Source: JBMDXB01 sp048594975 (lineage in GTDB: Bacteria > Acidobacteriota > Vicinamibacteria > Vicinamibacterales > 2-12-FULL-66-21). Taken from it: a stretch of 32,902 nt of DNA. Numbering within the stretch: position 1 is the first letter of the stretch; each line of letters begins with the position of its first letter. The stretch is from positions 1 through 32,902 of the forward strand of contig JBMDXQ010000153.1 in the NCBI GenBank assembly GCA_048594975.1, written 5' to 3'. The position numbers and the translations under genes are program-made. Positions 8,536 to 17,600 of this stretch are shown one piece after another. The notes under the pieces were generated by a model that was given only the letters and a program-made list of their open reading frames with translations, ran no database searches and had not been told where the DNA came from.

Positions 8536-9848
8536 GCCCGTCACCGCCGACGCCCGCGCCTAACGTCGTGCGTCTGGGTCTCCGCGACAACCTGCCTCAG
8601 TTTTCGCTGCTGGTGGTCGTCAATGCGTTCGTCGGCGCCATGGTCGGCCTCGAGCGCAGCATCCTGCCGGCGATCGCGGAGCAAGAATTTCAGCTCGCCG
8701 CACGCACCGCCGTCCTGTCGTTCATCGTGGTCTTCGGCGTGGCCAAGGCCCTCACGAACTACGGTGCCGGCCGACTGTCGGACCATTTCGGACGCAAGCA
8801 TGTACTGGTGGCGGGGTGGCTGGTCGCGGTGCCCGTGCCCTTCCTCCTCATGTGGGCGCCGAGCTGGAACTGGATCCTGTTTGCCAACCTCCTCCTTGGT
8901 ATCAGCCAGGGCCTCACCTGGTCGACGACGGTCATCATGAAGATCGATCTCGTCGGCTCGAAACAGCGCGGGTTGGCCATGGGACTCAACGAGTTCGCTG
9001 GATATGTCGCCGTTGCCGCGAGCGCGCTGGCGACGGGCTGGATTGCCGCACGTTACGGCATCCGTCCGCAACCGTTCTATCTCGGGGTCGCGTTCGTCAT
9101 CGTGGGCCTCGCGCTGTCCGCCATGGTCGTGCGCGAAACGCGTCATCACGTCTCGCACGAGTCCGGCCTCCTTGGGAGGTTACCGCCCGAGGGCATCCCC
9201 ACGGCTCGGGAGCTGTTCTGGCGCACGACCTTGCTCGACGCGAATCTCTCGAGTGTGAGCCAGGCGGGGCTCGTCAACAACCTCAACGACGGAATGGCCT
9301 GGGGTCTCTTCCCGCTGGTGTTCGCTGCGGCGGGAATGAACCTCGCGGAGGTGGGGCTGCTCGCCGCCGTGTATCCGGCGACGTGGGGCCTCGCCCAGCT
9401 GGCGACCGGCGCGCTCTCAGATCGATGCGGGCGAAAGCCGCTCATCATCTGGGGCATGTGGATCCAGGCGGCCGGTATTGCCGTCGTGACGCTCGCGCCG
9501 ACGTTCGTCGGCTTCGTCGCTGGTGCGGTACTGCTCGGGATCGGCACGGCGATGGTGTATCCCACCCTTCTCGCCGCGATCGGCGACGTCGCTCATCCGT
9601 CGTGGCGAGCATCGGCCGTCGGCGTCTACCGCTTGTGGCGTGACTTCGGGTACGCCCTCGGGGCGCTGCTTGCCGGACTGACCGCGGACGCCTTCGGGCT
9701 GGCGGCCGCGATGTGGCTCATCGCGGCACTGACATTCGTGTCCGGTGCGGTATCGGCCGTCCGCATGGGCGAGACCCTACCGGTTCGGTCGCCCGCCGTT
9801 CCGATCCATGGCAGGGAGCTGCAGACGTCGGTGCCGGGCTCCCAATGA
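8532..9848 (+). CDS. Major facilitator superfamily transporter
   Basis: 438 residues from the ATG that overlaps the regulator stop; a longer in-frame start at 8472 lies inside the regulator gene and is less likely. About 12 hydrophobic segments are visible. The MFS motif between TM2 and TM3 is GRLSDHFGRK, and its repeat in the second half is GALSDRCGRKP, typical of drug/metabolite antiporters. A cytoplasmic loop (about residues 205-240) separates the halves. The substrate cannot be read from sequence. Coupling to an ArsR-rhodanese regulator and to DsrE and rhodanese remnants downstream suggests export of a sulfur compound or a thiol-reactive toxicant (inference). Confidence 0.9.
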   Translation: MSPSPPTPAPNVVRLGLRDNLPQFSLLVVVNAFVGAMVGLERSILPAIAEQEFQLAARTAVLSFIVVFGVAKALTNYGAGRLSDHFGRKHVLVAGWLVAVPVPFLLMWAPSWNWILFANLLLGISQGLTWSTTVIMKIDLVGSKQRGLAMGLNEFAGYVAVAASALATGWIAARYGIRPQPFYLGVAFVIVGLALSAMVVRETRHHVSHESGLLGRLPPEGIPTARELFWRTTLLDANLSSVSQAGLVNNLNDGMAWGLFPLVFAAAGMNLAEVGLLAAVYPATWGLAQLATGALSDRCGRKPLIIWGMWIQAAGIAVVTLAPTFVGFVAGAVLLGIGTAMVYPTLLAAIGDVAHPSWRASAVGVYRLWRDFGYALGALLAGLTADAFGLAAAMWLIAALTFVSGAVSAVRMGETLPVRSPAVPIHGRELQTSVPGSQ

Positions 9849-9885
9849 TCGCTCGCCATCGAGGCGCGCAATGCGGAGGAACCGT

Positions 9886-10052
9886 ATGCCCGAAACACTT
9901 TTCATCTTGAACGACACTCCGTATGGCATCGAACGCAGCTACAACGCCCTTCGTCTCGCAGGGCGTTGTCCAAGCGCGAAGGGGAGGACGTGAAGGTCTT
10001 CCTCAGGGGCGATGCGGCCAGCTGCGCCAAGAAGGATCAGAAGGTGCCCCAT
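9886..10052 (+). pseudogene. DsrE-family sulfur-relay protein, frameshifted and truncated
   Basis: A GGAGG site precedes ATG 9886. The frame opens with MPETLFILNDTPYGIERSYN, a DsrE/DsrF-type start. At the G run near 9961-9963 one base appears to be lost, and the family sequence continues in another frame as LSKREGEDVKVFLRGDAASC and AKKDQKVPHGD. After about 10052 the match ends and a minus-strand rhodanese fragment begins. The single shift could be a sequencing error, but the 3' loss is real. An intact gene would take part in persulfide transfer and fits the rhodanese-regulated operon upstream. Confidence 0.7.
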
Positions 10053-10146
10053 GGCGACCGATCTTCGTCCTTCGGATGTCCAGCACCGTCACCGGGCGCT
10101 GCGCGTCGAGCCACCCACGCAGGGTCTCCGGCTCAATCTGCTTCAC
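10053..10146 (-). pseudogene. N-terminal fragment of a rhodanese-like protein
   Basis: From a GTG at 10146 the minus strand reads VKQIEPETLRGWLDAQRP and then VTVLDIRRT, the start of a rhodanese domain (the VLDVR strand). The homology stops after about 30 residues, at the junction with the DsrE remnant. The active-site half is absent, so the fragment cannot be functional. It faces the DsrE fragment, which indicates a rearrangement or deletion close to the right att site. Confidence 0.55.
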
Positions 10147-10240
10147 GATTGTTCAGACGCTGCGGCCTGGTAACTGCTTGGGTTCAAACCCTTAACGCCA
10201 GAAGTCTCGCGCCATCACCAAGTTAGAAAGACGCGGTCAT

Positions 10241-10267
10241 AGGGTTCGAATCCCTGCCTCACCGCCA
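10241..10267 (+). repeat. attR: tRNA-Ser 3' fragment, right island boundary
   Basis: This is an exact copy of 171-197. Only the T-arm and 3' acceptor strand are present; the D-arm and anticodon arm are missing, so this is not a tRNA gene. It marks the right end of the tRNA-Ser island. Confidence 0.88.
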
Positions 10268-10347
10268 TCGTCCAGGCAAGCCCGTCCACGCACCCTCCGT
10301 CAGCGGCACCCCGCCCGCGCGGCCCCACGCTTGCACAGCCCAGCCGC

Positions 10348-11616
10348 GTGGGTATGCCACCGGTTCGCCGCGCGTTCTTCATCCTCTTCATCGCCGGCCT
10401 CGTGGTCGCGGCGCTCCTGCTCCTCGCCCAGGACCAGGTCACGCTCAAGACGCGCAGTGCCGTTGCCGCGTCCGCGCCGCACCATGCCGATTACCTGGCG
10501 GGCCTGCTCGGCGTGCAGGTCACGGCGGGCAACCGCTTCACCGTGCTCACCAACGGCGACCAGCTCTTTCCGGCGATGCTCGACGCGGTGCGGAACGCCA
10601 GACGCCGCGTCAGCTTCGAAACCTACATCTACAAGAAAGGGCAGGTGGCCGATCAGTTCACGGCGGCGTTCGAGGAGGCGGCCCGCCGCGGCGTGCGCGT
10701 CAACCTGGTGATCGACGCCGTCGGCGGCAACGCCATCGACGAGGATCACGTCCGCCGCCTCGAGGCAGCGGGCTGCCGCCTCGCCACCTTCAATACGCCG
10801 GCGTGGTACTCGCTCGAGGAGCTGAACTACCGCACCCACCGCAAGATCCTCGTCGTCGACGGCGAGGTTGCCTTCACCGGTGGGGTGGGCATCGACGACC
10901 AGTGGCTGGGTAACGCGCAGGACAAGAGCCGCTGGCGCGACACGATGGTGCAGGTCGTGGGCCCGCTCGCGCGGCTGATCGAAGGAGGCTTTTACGAGAA
11001 CTTCGCGGAAGCCGCCGGCGAGGTCACGCCCGAGCTCGATCCGCCGGCGCCCGCGATGGATGAGGAGGGCGCCGCCTTCGTGGTGCGCAGCTCGCCGAGC
11101 GGGGGCAGCAACGACCTGAAGCGGCTGTATCTCCTCGCTCTGGCGTCTGCGCAGAAGACGATCGACATCACGACGCCCTACTTCATCACCGACGAATCGA
11201 GCCGCTGGGCGCTCGAGGAGGCGGTCCGCCGCGGCGTGAAGCTCCGCCTCGTGCTGGAAGGCGACATCACCGACGCGATGCCCGTGAAGTACGCTTCGCG
11301 CAAGCACTACGAACAGTTGATGGAGATGGGGATCGAGATCTACGAATATCAGCCGACCATGATGCACACGAAGACGTTCGTGGTCGACGGCGTCTGGAAC
11401 ATGTTCGGGTCGGCGAACTTCGACAACAGGTCGCTCGAGCTGAACGACGAGCTGAACGTGGCCGTCAGCAGCCGAGATCTTGCCGCGCGCCTGCTGCAGG
11501 ACTTCGAGAAGGACCTGAAGGCGTCACGGCGGCTCGATCTCGAGACGTGGCGGAACCGTCCCTTCCTGTTGAAGACGCGCGAACAGTTCTGGAGCGCCTT
11601 TGGTGAAATCTTCTAG
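10348..11616 (+). CDS. Cardiolipin synthase / phospholipase D family protein
   Basis: 422 residues from GTG 10348; an ATG two codons on (10354) is an equal alternative. One N-terminal membrane segment (about residues 9-27) anchors it in the inner membrane. Two HKD motifs are present: HRKILVVDG (His164) and HTKTFVVDG (His340), each followed by the usual GGVGIDD and GSANFDNRS stretches. This is the bipartite active site of bacterial cardiolipin synthases, which join two phosphatidylglycerols to cardiolipin and glycerol. The C-terminal WSAFGEIF-like tail is typical. It is the first core-like gene right of the island, so before integration it lay just downstream of tRNA-Ser. Confidence 0.88.
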   Translation: MGMPPVRRAFFILFIAGLVVAALLLLAQDQVTLKTRSAVAASAPHHADYLAGLLGVQVTAGNRFTVLTNGDQLFPAMLDAVRNARRRVSFETYIYKKGQVADQFTAAFEEAARRGVRVNLVIDAVGGNAIDEDHVRRLEAAGCRLATFNTPAWYSLEELNYRTHRKILVVDGEVAFTGGVGIDDQWLGNAQDKSRWRDTMVQVVGPLARLIEGGFYENFAEAAGEVTPELDPPAPAMDEEGAAFVVRSSPSGGSNDLKRLYLLALASAQKTIDITTPYFITDESSRWALEEAVRRGVKLRLVLEGDITDAMPVKYASRKHYEQLMEMGIEIYEYQPTMMHTKTFVVDGVWNMFGSANFDNRSLELNDELNVAVSSRDLAARLLQDFEKDLKASRRLDLETWRNRPFLLKTREQFWSAFGEIF

Positions 11617-11688
11617 TTTGGAGGTGGGCGTTGGGAACTGGAGTTCACCAGGTTGTGGCAGTTGGTCCTTTGGCGATTGGTCTTTGAC

Positions 11689-11694
11689 TAGAAT
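11689..11694 (+). promoter_or_regulatory. -10 element of gltX, probably leaderless
   Basis: TAGAAT ends 6 nt before the gltX ATG at 11701, so initiation should fall at or next to the start codon. No Shine-Dalgarno sequence is seen, and the -35 region is poorly matched (TTGG-rich). A leaderless mRNA is the simplest reading. Confidence 0.45.
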
Positions 11695-11700
11695 CAGCTG

Positions 11701-13164
11701 ATGATCCGCGTTCGCTTCGCCCCTTCGCCGACGGGCTACCTGCACGTCGGCGGCGCGCGCACGGCGATGTTCAACTGGCTGTTCGCGCGCCGGCACGGTG
11801 GAGCGTTCATCCTGCGCATCGAGGACACCGACGCGGAACGATCGTCCTGGGACATGGTCGCCGGCATCGTCGACGGCATGCGCTGGCTGGGACTGGACTG
11901 GGACGAGGGGCCTGACGTCGGCGGCCCGCACGCGCCGTACTTCCAATCCCAGCGGCTGGAGACCTATCGCGCGATGGCCGAACGCCTCGTCTCAGAGGGC
12001 CACGCGTACTACTGCTACTGCACGCCCGAGACGCTGCAGCGCAAACGGGAAGCGGCGGAAGCCGCCGGTGCGGGCTGGACCTACGATCGCGCGTGCCGCG
12101 CGCTGCCACGCGACGAGATCACGCGCCGCGACGCAGCCGGGGAGCCGCGCGCCATCCGGTTCAGCGTGCCCGACGGCCGGACCTCGTTCGAAGACCTCGT
12201 CCACGGCCCGATCGTCTTCGAAAACGCCAACATCGAGGATTTCGTCATCCTCCGGTCCGATCGCCAGCCGACCTATCACCTGTCGGTGGTGGTCGACGAC
12301 CTGGACATGGAGATCACGCACGTGGTGCGCGGCGACGATCACATCTCGAACACGCCGAAGCAGCTGTTGCTCTATGCGGCGTTCGGGAAGGAGCCGCCGG
12401 CGTTCGCTCACGTGCCCCTCATCATGGGGCCGGACAAGAAACGGTTGAGCAAGCGACACGGTGCCACGTCGGTGATGGAGTACCCGCGGCTCGGCTACGT
12501 TCCGGAAGCGATGGTCAACTTCCTCGCGCTGCTCGGGTGGTCGCCGGGGACGGACCAGGAGCTGTTCACGCGCGAGGAGCTGATCTGGCAGTTTGCGCTG
12601 GAAGGCATCAGCGGTGGCAACGCCGTTTTCAACACCGAGAAGCTCGAGTGGTTCAACCAGCAGCACATCATGAGGCTGCCGGCGGCCGAGCTGATCCAGC
12701 GTCTCAGGTCCCGCTTCGAGGCGGCCGATCTCTGGAACGCACAGTACGACACGAGTCGGGCGGCATGGCTCGCGCGCGTCGTCGAACTGTTGAAGCCGAG
12801 GGTGAAGCGGCTGGACGATTTCGTCGAGGGCGCGCGCCCTTTCCTGGCGGATCGAATCGAGCGCGACGAGGCGGCGGTCCTCAAGTATCTCGCCAAAAGC
12901 GAGCTGCGCGAGCCGCTCGAACAGCTGCGCGACGCGTTCGCGGCAGCACCGTCCTTCGACGCCGCGACGCTGGAGAACACGCTGCGACGGCTTGCGGAGG
13001 AGCGCGCGCTCAAGGCCGCCGCGCTGATACACGCCACACGGGTCGCTGTGACCGGCCGCAGCGCTAGCCCGGGGTTGTTCGAAGTCCTCGAGCTTCTCGG
13101 TCGCGATCGCGTCCGGGCCCGCATGACGAGCGCCATCGAACTCGCCGAGCACTCCGGGGCGTGA
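11701..13164 (+). CDS. gltX: Glutamyl-tRNA synthetase
   Basis: 487 residues, the normal bacterial length. The HIGH-type signature PSPTGYLHVGG (about 8-18) and the KMSKS-type KRLSKRHG (about 246-253) define a class I synthetase that charges tRNA(Glu), and tRNA(Gln) where a GatCAB route is used. A zinc-type knuckle CYC...Y...C is visible at about 101-127. The catalytic DxxR/GLDWDEGP strand and the C-terminal helical anticodon-binding half (from about 330) are complete. It stands alone, with 84 bp after the PLD gene and a TAGAAT box directly before the ATG. Confidence 0.97.
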   Translation: MIRVRFAPSPTGYLHVGGARTAMFNWLFARRHGGAFILRIEDTDAERSSWDMVAGIVDGMRWLGLDWDEGPDVGGPHAPYFQSQRLETYRAMAERLVSEGHAYYCYCTPETLQRKREAAEAAGAGWTYDRACRALPRDEITRRDAAGEPRAIRFSVPDGRTSFEDLVHGPIVFENANIEDFVILRSDRQPTYHLSVVVDDLDMEITHVVRGDDHISNTPKQLLLYAAFGKEPPAFAHVPLIMGPDKKRLSKRHGATSVMEYPRLGYVPEAMVNFLALLGWSPGTDQELFTREELIWQFALEGISGGNAVFNTEKLEWFNQQHIMRLPAAELIQRLRSRFEAADLWNAQYDTSRAAWLARVVELLKPRVKRLDDFVEGARPFLADRIERDEAAVLKYLAKSELREPLEQLRDAFAAAPSFDAATLENTLRRLAEERALKAAALIHATRVAVTGRSASPGLFEVLELLGRDRVRARMTSAIELAEHSGA

Positions 13165-13510
13165 GCGATGCGCACCCGTGTCGTGTCGCACCCAGTGTCG
13201 CCCGGATAACACACTCAGGAACTTCTTACCGCGTGCGGCGGTGGCCGCAGTGAGCACGGGCTTGCCCATGATGTGAAGTCCGGCTGGACTTCCCACCTCA
13301 ACCGCTGTTCGGCGAGCCCGGCCGGAGGTGTGAAACTGCCCCAAAATGGCAACGCGCGCTCCCCCTTGTGCCCCAGCCGTTCCGCCCCACTATCCCTCGC
13401 ATCCGCAAAGGTTTGCGCCTGACCTGCTTCCCGGTCGTGGCACCCCCGTTGCACTGGCTGGGCTCGCGACACAACGGTTGATGTCCAGCGCGGGAAACGA
13501 GCCCGGGGAC
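13165..13510. other. Gene-free stretch between gltX and the KGG gene
   Basis: No gene is supported here. GAAGTCC (13275-13281) and GGACTTC (13286-13292) form a 7-bp hairpin around GGCT, but no T run follows, so it is not called a terminator. A minus-strand frame with GKPVLTAATAARGKKF is too short and isolated to call. Confidence 0.4.
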
Positions 13511-13523
13511 GGGAGGAGGACAC

Positions 13524-13796
13524 GTGGCCAAGGAAGATCGCGGTTTTGCGTCGATGGATCGCGCCAAGCAGCGAGAAATAGCCAGCAAGGGCGGGAAGGC
13601 AGCCCACCAGAAGGGAACCGCCCACGAGTGGACGAGCGAGGAAGCACGAGACGCCGGGCGCAAGGGTGGCATCGCGAGTCACCGGCGTCGCCGTGAGCAA
13701 CTGGCGTCGACCCTGGGCACAAACGACCGGGGGAACGCCGGCGCGAGTGAGCAGGCAGCTGAGCTCGCCACCGTCGGGACGCACGACAACGAGTAG
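13524..13796 (+). CDS. KGG-repeat stress-response-type protein
   Basis: 90 residues from GTG 13524, chosen because a strong site GGGAGGAGGA (13511-13520) stands right before it. The sequence is small, very hydrophilic and carries the repeated KGG motif: ASKGGKAAHQKG (about 20-31) and AGRKGGIASH (about 43-52), each in the context x-A-x-x-G-G. This is the short KGG repeat of GsiB-like general stress proteins. Such proteins are thought to be disordered protectants under osmotic or desiccation stress. The C-terminal third (from about residue 60) is unrelated to the repeat. The gene stands alone. Confidence 0.8.
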   Translation: MAKEDRGFASMDRAKQREIASKGGKAAHQKGTAHEWTSEEARDAGRKGGIASHRRRREQLASTLGTNDRGNAGASEQAAELATVGTHDNE

Positions 13797-13979
13797 CGGC
13801 CCGCCGCCGGGCCACACTCAGGAACCGCCTGCCCCGCCACTCCGGACCTCCACGACGTAGCGCCGCTCCGGATCCGGCGCTCGTCGCGGAGCGGCCGGAC
13901 GCTCGGCCGGCACCACGACCCACGTCGAAGGATCGCGTGTTACGGCTCCGCGACCGGCCTGGACTATGATCCGGGCCCA

Positions 13980-14603
13980 GTGACTTCCCAGGACTACGCG
14001 CGTGCCCGCCGCCTGCTGCTCCGTCGCGACCCGATCCTCGCAGCCCTCATTCGCAGGCACGGTCCGTGCGGCCTTGCCGCCGCGCAGCGGGCCGACCACT
14101 TCTCCGCGCTGGTGCGCGCCATCGTCGGACAGCAGCTCTCCACGAAGGCGGCGGCCACCATTCATCGCCGCCTGATTGCCCTCGCCGGAAGCGGAGCGGC
14201 GAATCCGGAATCGCTCGTGCGGCTGTCCGACGCGCAGCTGCGCTCGGTCGGCTTGAGCCGGCAGAAGACGGCGTACCTGCGAGACCTGTGCGCCAGGGTT
14301 GCCGACGGCGACGTCCGGCTCGACGCGCTGGAGCGCATGTCGGACGAGGAGGTCATCGCCGAGCTGACGAAGGTCAAGGGCGTCGGCCGATGGACCGCCG
14401 AGATGTTCCTGATGTTCCGCCTGCATCGGCCCGACGTGCTGCCGGCCGGCGATCTGGGCATCGTCAACGCCGTGAAGAATGTGTACCGGCTCCGGAAGAA
14501 GCCGACGTCCGCCCGCATCATGAAGATCGGCGAAGCCTGGCGTCCGTATCGATCCGTGGCGTCTTGGTACTTGTGGCGGAGCCTCGACAACGAGCCCGCC
14601 TGA
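13980..14603 (+). CDS. alkA: DNA-3-methyladenine glycosylase II (HhH-GPD)
   Basis: 207 residues from GTG 13980. The helix-hairpin-helix KVKGVGRWTAEMFLMF (about 130-146) and the catalytic Asp in LPAGDLGI (Asp158) define the HhH-GPD superfamily. The upstream block AIVGQQLSTKAA is characteristic of AlkA/MAG proteins. It would remove alkylated bases such as 3-methyladenine by cutting the glycosidic bond. The short form lacks the N-terminal TBP-like domain of E. coli AlkA. A TATGAT box at 13965-13970 lies close before the GTG. The next gene follows after 10 bp, so they may be cotranscribed. Confidence 0.9.
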   Translation: MTSQDYARARRLLLRRDPILAALIRRHGPCGLAAAQRADHFSALVRAIVGQQLSTKAAATIHRRLIALAGSGAANPESLVRLSDAQLRSVGLSRQKTAYLRDLCARVADGDVRLDALERMSDEEVIAELTKVKGVGRWTAEMFLMFRLHRPDVLPAGDLGIVNAVKNVYRLRKKPTSARIMKIGEAWRPYRSVASWYLWRSLDNEPA

Positions 14604-14613
14604 CGGAGAGCGC

Positions 14614-17600
14614 ATGAGCCGCTGTCGTTACCTGTTTGCCGCCGCGGCGGCGCTGATGCTGCTATTCGTACCGGCGCACGGTGGGCTGCTGCAGGCGCGG
14701 CAGGATGGGAAGTCGCAGGATCCGAAACCGCCAGACCAGAAGTCAACCGACGAGAAGCAGGCGGATCAGAAGAAGAAGTGGGACGTCACCGCGCCTCTCG
14801 GCCCGACGACGACGCTCGCCCTCGACACGTCGGAGGGCACGTGGATGAACGTGGACGTCAGCCCCGATGGCAGGCGGATCGTGTTCGACCTGCTCGGCGA
14901 CATCTACGTGATGCCCATCGAGGGCAGCGGCACCTCGCCTGCGACGCGGCTGACGAGCGGGCCCGCCTTCGACATGCAGCCGCGGTTCAGCCCCGACGGC
15001 GCGCGCATCGCGTTCTCGTCCGATCGCGACGGGCTCTGGAACATCTGGACGATGACCGCGGACGGAAAGAACCCGACGCAGGTCTCGCGCGAGGGCCGAT
15101 GGTTCGTGAACAGCCCGGCATGGTCGCCGGACGGCGGCTTCATCTACGCCCGTCGCCACTTCGTGAAGGAACGATCGCTTGGCGCGGGGGAAATCTGGAT
15201 GTACCACTCGTCGGGCGGCAACGAAGGACTCCAGGTGACGGAGAAGGCGAGCTGGCAGAAAGACGCCGGCGAGCCGGACCTCTCGCGCGACGGGCGCTAC
15301 CTCTATTACAGCAAGGACATCACGCCGGGGACGACGTTCGAGTACAACAAGGACCCGAACGGCACCATCTACGCGATCGTCAGGCGCGACCTGGTCACCG
15401 GGCGCGAGCGCCGCGCGGTCAGCGTGCAGGGCGGTTCCGTCACCCCGCAGGTCTCGCCCGACGGCAAGACGCTGGCGTTCATTCGCCGCCTGCGGCTCAG
15501 GAGCCATCTCTTCCTGCGCGATCTCGAGAGCGGTCGCGACCGTCAGCTGTTCGGCAACGTCGACAAGGACCTGCAGGAGGCCTGGGCGATCCATGGCCTC
15601 TACCCGCAGTACAGCTGGACTCCGGACGGCCGATCGATCGTCATCTGGGGCGAAGGCAGGATCTGGCGTATCGACGTGGCCACCGGGAAGGGCCAGCCGA
15701 TCCCGTTCGTCGCCAGGGTCGAGCAGAGGCTCAACGAGGCGGTGCGGTTCCCCATCACGGTCCACCCCGACGAGTTCCCGGTGAAGATGCTGCGCGACGT
15801 CCGCACGTCGCCAGACGGCAAGCTGGTCGTCTACAGCGCGCTCGGCCACCTGTTCAGAAGAACGCTGCCCGATGGCACGCCGGCGCGGCTCACGAACGAC
15901 AGCCGGTACGAGTTCTACCCGTCCTTCTCCCGCGACGGACAGTGGATCGTCTACACGACGTGGAGCGACGCGCAGCTCGGGCGCGTGCGCGTCGTCCGGG
16001 CCGACGGGACATCAGGGCGCGACGTGGTCGCGAAGCCCGGGCACTACGTCGAGCCGTCCTTCTCGCCGGATGGCCGGTCGATTGTCTTCCGGCATGCCGG
16101 GGCCGACGACGTGCGCGGCCCGTACTACGGCGAGGAGGCCGGCGTGTACGTCGTGCCAGTATCGGGCGGCGAGCCCCGGCTGGTGCGCGAGAGCGGCTCG
16201 TCTCCGGAGTTCGACCATACCAGCACGCGTATCTACCTGCGCGAGGTGCGCAACGAGAACTACACGCTCGTCAGCGTCGGCGTTCCGGCCGGTGACACGC
16301 CGCTGCCCGGCCGCGACGAGATCGAGCACGTGCGCAGTCCCAACGCGACGCAGTACGCCGTCTCCCCCGATGGCCGGTGGATCGCCTTCGAGGAGCGGTT
16401 CAAGACGTTCGTGGCGCCGTTCCCGAGGACCGGCCGCGTCGTGGAGATCGGACCGGCGACGCAGGCGTATCCGGTCCAGCGCGTGTCGCGCGATGCCGGC
16501 TACTACCTGCACTGGTCCGGCGACAGCCGGCGGCTCTACTGGTCGCTCGGGCCCGAGCTGTTCTCGCGCGATCTGGCGCGGACGTTCTCCTTCGTCGCGG
16601 GGGGGCAGCCGAAGGCCGACGAGCCCGAGGCGAAAGGTATTCCGATTGGGTTCACGATACGCAGCGATCGGCCGGCTGGCTCGATCGCACTCGTCGGCGC
16701 GCGGATCATCACGATGGCGGGCGTGAAGCCCGGCGCGATCCAGGGCACGCCCGGTGTCATCGAGAACGGTACCATCCTCGTCGAAGGCAATCGCATCGCC
16801 GCCGTCGGCGCGTCCTCCTCCGTGCAGGTCCCGGCAGGCGCGCGCCGCGTCGACGTGACCGGGAAGACCATCATGCCCGGCATCATCGACGTGCACGCGC
16901 ACGTCGGCGGCGAATCGGACGGGCTGCTCGCCGAATCGAGCTGGCCGCTCGCGGCCAACGTCGCGTTCGGCGTCACCACCTCCCACGATCCCTCCAACGA
17001 CAGCGCGACGGTGTTCACCAACGCCGAGCTGGTTCGCGCCGGTGCGAAGCTCGGTCCGCGACTGTTTTCGACGGGGACGATCCTCTACGGCGCCGAGACG
17101 CCGTTCAAGGCGGTGATCGAATCGTACGACGACGCGCTGTCGCACGTGCGCCGGCAGAAGGCGATGGGCGCCGTGTCCATCAAGAGCTACAACCAGCAGC
17201 GGCGCGACACGCGACAGATGCTGGTGAAGGCGGCGCGCGCACTGGAGATGCTCAACGTGCCGGAAGGCGGGTCGCTCCTCTACATGAACCAGACGCACGT
17301 GCTCGACGGCCACACCGGCGTCGAGCACTCGCTGCCGGTGCCGCGGATCTACAGGGACACGATTCAGCTCTTCGCGAAGAGCCAGGCCGGCTACACCCCG
17401 ACGCTGATCGTCGGCTACGGCGGGCTGTTCGGCGAGAATTACTGGTACCAGCACACCAACGTGTGGGAAGACGAGCGGCTGCTGGCGTTCACGCCGCGCG
17501 AGGTCGTGGACCGGCGCTCGCGCCGGCGGCCGATGGCACCGGCAGACGACTTCAATCACGTGCTCATCGCCAAAGGCGCCAGGCAGATCATGGATGCGGG

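Noticed and set aside
10241..10267. A second tRNA gene
   Set aside because: Only the T-arm and 3' acceptor strand are present; no D-arm, anticodon arm or 5' acceptor strand.
13275..13292. Terminator after gltX
   Set aside because: The hairpin stem is only 7 bp, no T tract follows, and it lies over 100 bp past the stop.
11992..13344. Minus-strand open frame of 450 codons
   Set aside because: It is a shadow of gltX.
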